8,718 bases of DNA from an uncultured Bryobacterales bacterium. GTDB taxonomy: Bacteria; Acidobacteriota; Terriglobia; Bryobacterales; UBA6623. Of this stretch, positions 1 to 5,773 are shown piece after piece; position 1 is the stretch's first letter, and each line of letters opens with the position of its first letter. The stretch is from the NCBI GenBank assembly GCA_946887065.1, contig CAMPKL010000115.1, positions 1 to 8,718 on the forward strand, in the 5' to 3' direction. The notes under the pieces are model-generated. The model made no database searches. It was not told the DNA's origin and worked only from the letters and a program-made list of their open reading frames with translations. The position numbers and the translations under genes are program-made.

Positions 1-639
1 GATGTGGATATCGTGCAGGCGGTCGCCGGCCGCTTCCAACTCTTCGATGACGTCGGCGCCGGTTCTGCAGGCATGGCCGATGTCGTAGCAAAGCCCCATC
101 CTGGGGTCCATGTCCTTGACGTATTTCATGACGCTGGCGCCGTTGGGGAAGTGGCTGTCCTCGGGTCCGTGATTGTGGATGGCGATTTTCAGATCGAGCT
201 CCTTGGCGTGCTTCTCGACCAACTTGAGGTTGGTCGTGGTTGGCGCGCAAACGACCGTTGGCATGCCCGCGTTCTTTGCGTATTCCAGGTGCCGGCGGAT
301 GAAGCCCTCGTCTTCGGACTGTAGGGAGACATTGCCGCCGGAAACGATCTCAAGCCCGGCCTTCTCGAACTCGGCTCGCGCCGCCGCCAGGTCTTCCTTC
401 GACAAGTAGTAGGGCAGGTGAAAACTCTTCACGTTCACGTACTTGATGCCCAACTGGCGAACGATGCTGATCGCTTGCTCCCGCGAAAACGCCCGCAAGG
501 AATAAGTCGCCACGGCGAGCCGGAGATCCCCCCAGTGATGCTCGGCGACTGTGCTCGCTCGGGCGGCGGTAGATGTCGCGGAGGCGGCAGTCAAGGCAGC
601 GACTCCAGTAAGGAAGTGACGTCTCGTGTTCGGCGACAT
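1..639 (-). CDS. Tat-exported sugar phosphate isomerase/epimerase-like TIM-barrel protein (3' end beyond window)
   Basis: Reading leftward from ATG at 639-637, the frame stays open for 213 codons to the window edge, so the C-terminus is missing. Residues 1-28 form a twin-arginine signal: TRRHFL at 5-10, an Ala/Thr-rich hydrophobic stretch, and a likely cleavage site after ARA (26-28). The mature part resembles the xylose isomerase-like TIM-barrel family (AP endonuclease family 2 / sugar phosphate isomerase-epimerase). It has a LAVATYSLR strand near 41-49, IHNHGPED at 154-161, CYDIGH at 184-189 and LHDIHI at 208-213. By family analogy E160, D186 and H212 would be metal ligands; the final glutamate would lie off-window. 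An AGAGGA Shine-Dalgarno-like sequence lies 10 nt upstream (650-655, minus strand). The protein is inferred to act outside the cytoplasmic membrane on a sugar or polyol; the substrate is unknown. It is transcribed divergently from amt and has no evident functional tie to it. Confidence 0.85.
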   Translation of the reverse strand, partial: MSPNTRRHFLTGVAALTAASATSTAARASTVAEHHWGDLRLAVATYSLRAFSREQAISIVRQLGIKYVNVKSFHLPYYLSKEDLAAARAEFEKAGLEIVSGGNVSLQSEDEGFIRRHLEYAKNAGMPTVVCAPTTTNLKLVEKHAKELDLKIAIHNHGPEDSHFPNGASVMKYVKDMDPRMGLCYDIGHACRTGADVIEELEAAGDRLHDIHI

Positions 640-797
640 GGCTTTTAAGTCCTCTGGTTGGTTTCCGCAGCGCCCTTAGTGTACAGTCTCAGACGCCATG
701 GCGGCGGCAGGATTTTCGGCCGGCGGAGGCAAACCGCGGACTAGAGCATAAAAGATTTCAATCCGTTGAATAGAAAGGTTCTGTTTGGTTTTCGACG

Positions 798-836
798 ACC
801 GGCGTACGACCATAGTCTCCGACGTAACCGGTTTTT
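798..836 (+). terminator. Possible attenuator/terminator-like hairpin in the amt leader
   Basis: ACCGG (798-802) pairs with CCGGT (828-832), and the stem can extend with CGT (803-805) against ACG (822-824) if three bases (825-827) bulge out. Five Ts (832-836) follow directly. The stem is bulged and the loop is 16 nt, so it is weaker than a textbook intrinsic terminator. It lies about 60 nt before the amt start codon, where it could act as an attenuator if transcription begins upstream of it. Chance is a real alternative. Confidence 0.25.
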
Positions 837-881
837 GAGGGCGCCCTTGTCGGCGTCCGTCGAGCGGAAACGGGAGATGAC

Positions 882-888
882 AAAGGAG
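882..888 (+). promoter_or_regulatory. Ribosome binding site of amt
   Basis: AAAGGAG lies 8 nt before the ATG at 897. This is a strong Shine-Dalgarno match at good spacing and supports that start, which also yields a complete signal peptide. Confidence 0.8.
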
Positions 889-896
889 TCACGAAG

Positions 897-2192
897 ATGA
901 ACCGAAACGCCCTGAAGCGTTTGGCAGTCCTGCTTTTTGCACTGACGCCAGTCGCGGCGCAAGCCCAAGAAACTGGTGTGGATAGCGGCGATAACGCCTG
1001 GATGCTTGTTTGTTCCGCCCTGGTTTTGATGATGACCGGGCCCGGACTGGCGCTGTTTTACGGCGGGCTGGTCCGCAAGAAGAATGTTTTATCGACCATG
1101 ATGCAGTCGTTCGTCTTGATGGGACTGATGACCGTGCTGTGGGCGGTTTATGGATTCAGTTTGGCGTTCGCGCCCGGCAACGCGTTTGTCGGGGGGTTTG
1201 ACCATTTGTTCTTGGCGGGAGTCGGAACGGAAGCGAGCGGCACCATTTCGCACTACACGTTTATGGTGTTTCAGCTCATGTTCGCGATTATCACGCCGGC
1301 CTTGATCTCGGGCGCGTTCGCGGAGCGCATGAAATTTTCGGCGATGATTGTTTTCACGATCCTCTGGGCGACGATCGTCTACTTCCCGATGGCGCACATG
1401 GTGTGGGCCGCGGACGGTTTGATGTTTGCAGGGGCGTTGCCGTGCCTGGACTTTGCCGGCGGCACGGTCGTGCATGCGTCCTCTGGCGTCTCGGCCCTAG
1501 TGATCGCCATCATGCTGGGTAAGAGGAAGGGTTATCCTGGCGGCGAAGGCATGAAGCCGCATAACTTGGGATTCGCTTTTATCGGCGCGTGCTTGCTGTG
1601 GGTGGGCTGGTTCGGCTTCAACGCCGGGAGCGCACTGGCGGCCAACGGTCTGGCGGCCGCAGCCTTCGTCAACACGCACTTTGCCGCCGCCTCGGCGTTG
1701 CTCGCCTGGTTGGCGATGGAGTGGCTGCGAGATGGCAAGCCCAGCATGCTGGGCGGCATTACAGGCGCTGTCGCTGGACTGGTTGCCGTGACCCCGGCAT
1801 CAGGTTTCGTTTCGCCGATGGATTCTCTGTCGATCGGCGTCGCGGCCGGCATCGTTTGCTACTTCGCCGTCGCCGTGGTCAAGAGCAAATTCGGCTACGA
1901 CGACTCGCTGGACGCGTTCGGCGTCCACGGCGTTGGCGGTACGCTCGGTGCGGTGTTGACCGGCTTCTTTGCCAGGGAGGCGGTCAATGGACGGGCGGGA
2001 CTGCTGGAAGGGAATACCGAGCAGTTCGTCAACAATATCTTGGGCGTAGCATTGACTTGGGTCTTTGCCGGCATTGCGACGTTCATCATCGTGAAGATCG
2101 TGGACGCAACCGTCGGCCTTCGCGTTCACGAGTCGGAAGAAGACAGAGGTCTCGACGTTACCCAACACGGCGAGGAGGCCTATCAGCTTTAA
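897..2192 (+). CDS. amt: Ammonium transporter (AmtB family) with signal peptide
   Basis: This is a 431-residue inner-membrane ammonium channel of the Amt/MEP/Rh family, which forms trimers and conducts NH3/NH4+. Residues 1-23 look like a cleavable signal peptide (basic start, hydrophobic core, AQA before the QE). The remainder is a series of hydrophobic helices matching the usual eleven-helix fold. The pore hallmarks are present: DFAGGTVVH at 185-193 gives D185 and H193, FGVHGVGG at 341-348 gives H344 (the twin-histidine pair with H193), and WFGFNAGS at 238-245 gives F241 and S245. F129 and W170 correspond by alignment from memory to the E. coli F107 gate and W148. The C-terminal tail VGLRVHESEEDRGLD...HGEEAY (406-429) is the canonical cytoplasmic segment that contacts PII. 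A PII gene lies 106 nt downstream, the classical Amt-GlnK partnership, though in E. coli glnK precedes amtB. No key residue appears missing. Confidence 0.96.
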   Translation: MNRNALKRLAVLLFALTPVAAQAQETGVDSGDNAWMLVCSALVLMMTGPGLALFYGGLVRKKNVLSTMMQSFVLMGLMTVLWAVYGFSLAFAPGNAFVGGFDHLFLAGVGTEASGTISHYTFMVFQLMFAIITPALISGAFAERMKFSAMIVFTILWATIVYFPMAHMVWAADGLMFAGALPCLDFAGGTVVHASSGVSALVIAIMLGKRKGYPGGEGMKPHNLGFAFIGACLLWVGWFGFNAGSALAANGLAAAAFVNTHFAAASALLAWLAMEWLRDGKPSMLGGITGAVAGLVAVTPASGFVSPMDSLSIGVAAGIVCYFAVAVVKSKFGYDDSLDAFGVHGVGGTLGAVLTGFFAREAVNGRAGLLEGNTEQFVNNILGVALTWVFAGIATFIIVKIVDATVGLRVHESEEDRGLDVTQHGEEAYQL

Positions 2193-2201
2193 CGAGGGGA
2201 C

Positions 2202-2219
2202 GCCCGCCGGACGGCGGGC
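2202..2219 (+). repeat. GC-rich inverted repeat between amt and the PII gene
   Basis: GCCCGCC (2202-2208) and GGCGGGC (2213-2219) form a perfect 7-bp stem with a GGAC tetraloop, starting 10 nt after the amt stop. Only a weak pyrimidine run (ctcttt) follows, so efficient termination is doubtful. It could stabilise the amt mRNA 3' end, act as a processing boundary, or partly attenuate readthrough into the PII gene. Confidence 0.5.
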
Positions 2220-2298
2220 CGACTCTTTCGATTGCCGTTTCGTCTTGTTGAAGCGGCGAGAGCGGGTCGATGACCCCAAAATGGACTAGGAGCAGGAA

Positions 2299-2637
2299 AT
2301 GAAGCGCATCGAAGCGATTATTCAGCCTTTCAAGCTCGACGACGTTCGAGAAGGTCTTAAGGAAATCGGCGTGGACGGCATGACCATCTACGACGTTCGC
2401 GGACACGGCCGCCAGAAAGGGCACAAAGAGGTCTACCGCGGCCAGGAATATGAAGTCGACTTACTGCCGAAGGTGAAGCTCGAAGTCGTCGTGAGCGATG
2501 ATCGGGTGGACGCGACGGTGAAAGCGATCACCGAATCGGCACGCACCGGCAAGATCGGGGACGGCAAAGTCTTCATCTACGCGGTCGAGGAGGCGATTCG
2601 AATTCGCAATAGCGACACCGGCGAAAGCGCCCTGTAG
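2299..2637 (+). CDS. glnK: Nitrogen regulatory protein PII (GlnK/GlnB)
   Basis: At 112 residues this is the full length of a PII signal protein, a cytoplasmic trimer that binds ATP/ADP and 2-oxoglutarate and signals nitrogen status. The T-loop carries the family signature YRGQEY (46-51) ending at Tyr51, the residue uridylylated by GlnD. GHGRQKG at 35-41 includes Q39 and K40, used in Mg-ATP/2-oxoglutarate binding. The B-loop is TGKIGDGK (83-90), and the C-loop region ends [18 protein letters not shown] at 2288-2292 sits 6 nt before the ATG. The gene lies between amt and glnD, so both its likely target and its modifying enzyme are adjacent. Residues that separate GlnB from GlnK in enterics are mixed (R3, D54), so glnK is chosen from linkage to amt; glnB is an acceptable alternative name. 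Confidence 0.95.
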   Translation: MKRIEAIIQPFKLDDVREGLKEIGVDGMTIYDVRGHGRQKGHKEVYRGQEYEVDLLPKVKLEVVVSDDRVDATVKAITESARTGKIGDGKVFIYAVEEAIRIRNSDTGESAL

Positions 2638-2809
2638 GCTCCACTTCGTCCTGCTCGGGCGTCCCCGCTTCTCGCGGCGGGTTCGCCTGGAGCCAGGTTG
2701 TTAAACAAGGACCACCCGGCGGCGCGGCGGGCTAGTTACAATCTTGTTAAGCGGCGGCTAAGGCTCCGCGGATCTTTCCGATCATCCCGGCGGAGCGTTT
2801 TTATAGTAC
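2638..2809 (+). other. Intergenic spacer between the PII gene and glnD
   Basis: This 172-nt spacer holds no gene. It contains a small GC hairpin just after the PII gene (CCCGC 2664-2668 with GCGGG 2677-2681), TTGTT-A-AACAA at 2698-2708, and AACAAG (2704-2709) inverted against CTTGTT (2743-2748). A TACAAT hexamer at 2737-2742 resembles a -10 box, but I see no acceptable -35 box 16-19 nt upstream. A separate glnD promoter is therefore possible but unproven. The spacer ends in the terminator-like hairpin annotated separately. Confidence 0.4.
2763..2802 (+). terminator. Intrinsic-terminator-like hairpin overlapping the glnD ribosome-binding region
   Basis: GCTCCGC (2763-2769) pairs perfectly with GCGGAGC (2790-2796). 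The 20-nt loop contains a further GATC/GATC pairing (2771-2774 with 2780-2783). G then TTTTT (2798-2802) follow. The T-run ends 7 nt before the glnD ATG. GGAG at 2792-2795, the only Shine-Dalgarno-like sequence near that ATG, lies within the 3' arm. The element could end the amt-PII transcript, attenuate glnD transcription, or hide the glnD ribosome-binding site when folded. The long loop argues for moderate rather than strong termination. Confidence 0.5.
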
Positions 2810-5386
2810 ATGCCTGACTTGTCGAATTCGCACGTGCAAGGCTTGGCGCGCCAACACTCGGCGTTCTTCGAATCGGGTGACGGCGTCGCGGCTGTCGCCA
2901 ACCGTTCCGAATTGGTCGACGGGCTGGTGGCGGAGAGTTTTCGAAAGCGCTTCGGGGCCGCGACCGAGAACTTGGGCGTCTGCTTGTTGGCTGTCGGCGG
3001 CTACGGCCGATCGCAGCTGTTCCCGCAATCCGACGTCGATTTGCTCTTCCTGTTCGCCGACGAAGCCGCGGCGAAGGCGGGCCGCGAGGCGCTGTCGACG
3101 CTCCTGACGGAGCTATGGGACGCGAAGTTGCGGGTTTCCCAATCGGTTCGAACTCCGGCGGAGGTCTCACGATTCGCTTCCGACAATAGCGAACTGCACA
3201 TCAGTCTTTTGGATGCGCGTTACCTGGCGGGCGACCGAAATCTCTACCTGGATCTGACCGGGCGCATCTTGCCCAAGTTCTTCCTGCGGGAACAGAAAAG
3301 TCTGATCCGCGCCCTGATTGACACGGCGCAGGACAGGCACCGGGAGTACGGGCAGACGATTTATCACCTGGAGCCTAACATCAAAGAGTCTCCAGGCGGA
3401 TTGCGCGACTTTCAGCTGGCTTGCTGGTTGACGCAACTGGCGTCGATGCAGCCGGACCGCGTGCCGCTGAGCGAAGAAAGCCTCCCGGGCGACGTCTCCG
3501 CACAGGCGATTGAGGCCAAGGAGTTTCTGTTCGCGCTGCGGTGCTATTTGCACTACCTGTCGGGACGGGACGACAACCGAGTCGACTTCGATCTGCAAGA
3601 TGCCATCGCGGAGAAGGGAGCAGGCAAGGCATTCGCCGATAAGGCGCACGCCTCCGACTGGATGAGGCAATACTACCGCCACGTACGCGGAATCCACCGC
3701 CTCGCGTTGCGCAGCATCGAGGAGCACGGCACGGCGCGCAACTCTTTGATGGAAATGCTCAGGAGCGGCCGGTCGAAGCTTTCGAACAGCGATTTCTCGG
3801 TCGCCAATGGGCGTGTGTTTTTTCGCTATAGCCAGGCGCTTGAGGTTCGCCCGGAACTCGTCTTGGAATTGTTCCGCTTTGTCGCTCGGCACGGCATTCC
3901 TTTGGCCGCTCGCACCGAGCGAATCGTGGAGCAGCACCTGGACGTCGTCCGGCGCTACTTCGGGTCAGGGGTCAAGCTGTGGCCCGCGTTGGCCGAGATT
4001 CTGCGCCAGCCCGACGCCTACGAGGCTTTAACAGCGATGCGCGAGACCGGGGCGCTTTATGCTTTACTCCCGGAACTGGAAGACATCGACTGCCTTGTGA
4101 TTCGCGATTTTTACCATCGCTACACGGTGGATGAGCACACGGTTCTGACGATTCGTATGCTGAAGCGGTTATCGGGCGCGAAGGACAAGGCGACGGTTCA
4201 CCTGGCCGAATTGAGTACTGAGGTCCCGCAGCCGGAGTTATTGTGCCTGGCATTGCTGTTCCACGACGTGGGCAAGGCCGAGTTGCTTGAGGGCCATATC
4301 CCGATCAGTCTGGAGAAGGCCGCCAGCGCGATGCAGCGCATAGGCGTCGACTCGGAAGGCCGGGAACTCGTCAACTTTTTGATCGAGCATCACCTGACGA
4401 TGGCGAATTTCATTACCAAGCGCGATATCGGCGATCCAGAGACCATCGAAGAGTTCGCCAATATCGTCGGCGCGGTCGAAAACCTCCGGGCGCTCGCCCT
4501 GATCACCTATGCCGACACCGCGGCTATCAACCGCGGCGCGCTGACCGCCTGGCGGCGGCAGCTGCTGTGGCAGTTCTACATAGCGACGCACAACCGGTTG
4601 ACGGGACACGTGGAGGATCGCCGCATCCACATCGATCCTGAAGCGCCCGTGCTCTCCAAAGCGCCCGAGGACGCTCGGGCAGGGCTCAAGGACTTCTTGG
4701 AAGGTTTTCCGCAGCGCTACTTGCGGACGCATAGCGTCGATCAAATCCTGGCGCAATACGAGCTTTCTAAGGAACTCGACACGAAAGAGGCGTCGGTTAC
4801 GATTCAGAAGAAGGATTCCGGTTACGAGATCATGGTCTTGACCTGGGATCGCCCGTTTCTGTTTGCCTCCGTGTGCGCCGTCATGGCGGCGTTCGGGCTG
4901 AATATCGAGCGAGCGGAAGCCTTCTCCAACGAGCAGGGCATGGTGTTGGACTCGTTCGTCGTCACCGCTTCAGAGCGCCGCGGCGGGGCGGAGTTGGACG
5001 AGGCCGACCGCAAGCAGATCGTCCGTACTCTGCGGCGAGCGATCTCGGGCAAAGAGGACATTCAGGAGCTATTGAGCCGCCGCGGTCTGACCATAGGCTC
5101 CAAGGGCCGCCTGCCGATCGAGCCGGAAGTCACCTACGACAACGCCACATCATCGCGGGCGACGATCTTCCACGTTTCCGCCCAGGATCGAACCGGTCTG
5201 CTCTACGACTTGAGCAGCACTTTCTCGAAGAACGACTGCGATATTGAAGTGCTCTTGATCGAAACGCAGGGCCGCCGCGCCATCGACGCTTTTTACGTCG
5301 TGGGGCCGACAGGTAAGCTATCCGACGCCGAGAGCGAGCGCCTGATCGAAGAACTCCGAGGCGCCTGCAAGTACAAAGCGGCCTGA
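2810..5386 (+). CDS. glnD: Bifunctional [protein-PII] uridylyltransferase / uridylyl-removing enzyme
   Basis: This 858-residue protein matches the usual GlnD length and domain order. It uridylylates PII at Tyr51 when glutamine is low and removes UMP when glutamine is high. The nucleotidyltransferase domain has GGYGR at 63-67 and the catalytic aspartates of DVD (D75, D77), followed by the family block EPNIKESPGGLRDFQ (188-202). The HD hydrolase domain has H436 and H443 (FYHRYTVDEH), the HD pair H485/D486 in LLFHDVGK, H527/H528 and D569. Two C-terminal ACT domains, the glutamine sensors, lie at about 672-745 and 783-855. The ATG is the earliest possible start because an in-frame TAG lies two codons upstream (2804-2806). 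The only candidate ribosome-binding site is 14 nt away inside a hairpin. All catalytic motifs are intact, so both activities are expected. Its neighbour upstream encodes its substrate. Confidence 0.96.
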   Translation: MPDLSNSHVQGLARQHSAFFESGDGVAAVANRSELVDGLVAESFRKRFGAATENLGVCLLAVGGYGRSQLFPQSDVDLLFLFADEAAAKAGREALSTLLTELWDAKLRVSQSVRTPAEVSRFASDNSELHISLLDARYLAGDRNLYLDLTGRILPKFFLREQKSLIRALIDTAQDRHREYGQTIYHLEPNIKESPGGLRDFQLACWLTQLASMQPDRVPLSEESLPGDVSAQAIEAKEFLFALRCYLHYLSGRDDNRVDFDLQDAIAEKGAGKAFADKAHASDWMRQYYRHVRGIHRLALRSIEEHGTARNSLMEMLRSGRSKLSNSDFSVANGRVFFRYSQALEVRPELVLELFRFVARHGIPLAARTERIVEQHLDVVRRYFGSGVKLWPALAEILRQPDAYEALTAMRETGALYALLPELEDIDCLVIRDFYHRYTVDEHTVLTIRMLKRLSGAKDKATVHLAELSTEVPQPELLCLALLFHDVGKAELLEGHIPISLEKAASAMQRIGVDSEGRELVNFLIEHHLTMANFITKRDIGDPETIEEFANIVGAVENLRALALITYADTAAINRGALTAWRRQLLWQFYIATHNRLTGHVEDRRIHIDPEAPVLSKAPEDARAGLKDFLEGFPQRYLRTHSVDQILAQYELSKELDTKEASVTIQKKDSGYEIMVLTWDRPFLFASVCAVMAAFGLNIERAEAFSNEQGMVLDSFVVTASERRGGAELDEADRKQIVRTLRRAISGKEDIQELLSRRGLTIGSKGRLPIEPEVTYDNATSSRATIFHVSAQDRTGLLYDLSSTFSKNDCDIEVLLIETQGRRAIDAFYVVGPTGKLSDAESERLIEELRGACKYKAA

Positions 5387-5403
5387 TCTTCGGCACTTAG
5401 GCG

Positions 5404-5432
5404 TTGCCCTCTCCGGCAGAGCCCGATAACAT
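5404..5432 (+). promoter_or_regulatory. Candidate sigma-70-like promoter for the PHP-glycosyltransferase block
   Basis: TTGCCC (5404-5409) and TAACAT (5427-5432) are exactly 17 nt apart, each matching four of six consensus bases. The position just after glnD suits a promoter for the second gene block. Matches this weak occur by chance, so this is only a candidate. Confidence 0.2.
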
Positions 5433-5539
5433 TGTAGGAACACTTACAGGAGATTTCGCCTCTTAGTTAGGGGTTCGCGTACCGCGGAGTCAAACATTCC
5501 GGGAAGTAAATGATTTAACCAAACGACAAACTCTTCGCA

Positions 5540-5563
5540 GCGGAGTTGAAGCGAGACTCCCGC
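5540..5563 (+). repeat. Inverted repeat in the spacer before the PHP gene (first)
   Basis: GCGGAGT (5540-5546) pairs with ACTCCCGC (5556-5563) with one bulged C and a 9-nt loop. No T-run follows, so it is not an intrinsic terminator. It may be part of a folded leader. Confidence 0.3.
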
Positions 5564-5579
5564 ACGCTTAAGGCGGAAG

Positions 5580-5606
5580 GGGGTTCGGCCTACGGGCGCG
5601 GACCCC
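5580..5606 (+). repeat. Inverted repeat in the spacer before the PHP gene (second)
   Basis: GGGGTTC (5580-5586) pairs with GGACCCC (5600-5606) across a 13-nt loop; in RNA one pair is a G-U wobble. No T-run follows. Confidence 0.3.
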
Positions 5607-5627
5607 TGACGTTCGATCGCTCACTGG

Positions 5628-5640
5628 GATGAGTCTCATC
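5628..5640 (+). promoter_or_regulatory. Perfect 13-bp palindrome, possible operator
   Basis: GATGAG-T-CTCATC is a perfect 6+1+6 palindrome. It lies 28 bp before the first ATG (5669) and about 130 bp before the preferred GTG start of the PHP gene. The single-base centre is too short for a stable RNA loop without opening pairs, so a binding site for a dimeric DNA-binding protein is the more natural reading. No regulator gene is present in the window. Confidence 0.3.
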
Positions 5641-5762
5641 GTTTGGGTAGACAGCTTCGATTTTGAAAATGGTCTTTCGTAGCAGTTCGCCGCACGATGT
5701 CTCCGGAGCCGGATCCAATCGGACCGGCGGCTCTTCCAGCGCCAGCGGTCTTCATCCGTCTC

Positions 5763-5768
5763 GGGAGG
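5763..5768 (+). promoter_or_regulatory. Ribosome binding site deciding the PHP gene start
   Basis: GGGAGG lies 5 nt before GTG at 5774. The alternative starts TTG 5663 and ATG 5669 have no purine-rich Shine-Dalgarno sequence upstream. This is the main reason for choosing the GTG. Confidence 0.6.
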
Positions 5769-5773
5769 GCGAC

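Larger units (their letters stand above)
640..896. promoter_or_regulatory. Divergent intergenic region between the isomerase-like gene and amt
   Basis: This 257-nt non-coding spacer separates two divergently read genes, so promoters for both are expected here. The stretch around 743-793 is clearly more AT-rich than its surroundings and is the most likely promoter core. I found no convincing paired -35/-10 boxes, and no sigma-54 type TGGC-N8-TGC element on either strand. The octamer GCGCCCTT occurs twice (near 670 and 841). The second copy is part of a perfect 10-bp palindrome, AGGGCGCCCT, at 838-847. Promoter presence is inferred from gene orientation only. Confidence 0.45.
5387..5773 (+). 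other. Structured spacer/leader between glnD and the PHP-domain gene
   Basis: About 280-390 nt, depending on the start chosen for the next gene, contain no credible gene on either strand. I see no clear terminator after glnD, only weak 4-bp stems near 5391-5420. The spacer holds a possible weak promoter (5404-5432) and three inverted repeats (5540-5563, 5580-5606, 5628-5640). Its last part, 5669-5773, can be read as a Ser/Gly-rich N-terminal extension of the PHP protein, but this looks non-coding in character. I did not recognise a known riboswitch class. Confidence 0.4.

Noticed and set aside
640..896. Sigma-54 promoter or NtrC site for amt
   Set aside because: Amt/PII genes are often sigma-54 dependent, but no TGGC-N8-TGC type element with correct spacing was found on either strand.
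1589..2251. 220-codon open frame on the plus strand inside amt
   Set aside because: It is Arg-rich and low in hydrophobic pattern, lies out of frame within a clear amt gene, and has no recognisable domain; it is a GC-driven shadow frame.
2714..2742. Sigma-70 promoter for glnD with TACAAT as -10 box
   Set aside because: The hexamer at 2737-2742 is a good -10 match, but no acceptable -35 box lies 16-19 nt upstream and there is no extended -10 TG; it is noted in the spacer entry only.
3167..3937. 256-codon open frame on the minus strand inside glnD
   Set aside because: It lies antisense to an intact, well-conserved glnD and shows no motif; it is a by-product of codon bias in GC-rich DNA.
5446..5517. 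Small gene after the ACAGGAG site, or minimal ORF ATG-ATT-TAA at 5509
   Set aside because: No start codon lies at a suitable distance from ACAGGAG, and the only ATG nearby gives a two-codon frame.
5624..5645. Hammerhead ribozyme core suggested by GATGAG
   Set aside because: The essential CUGAUGA and GAAA core segments are absent; the sequence is a simple palindrome.
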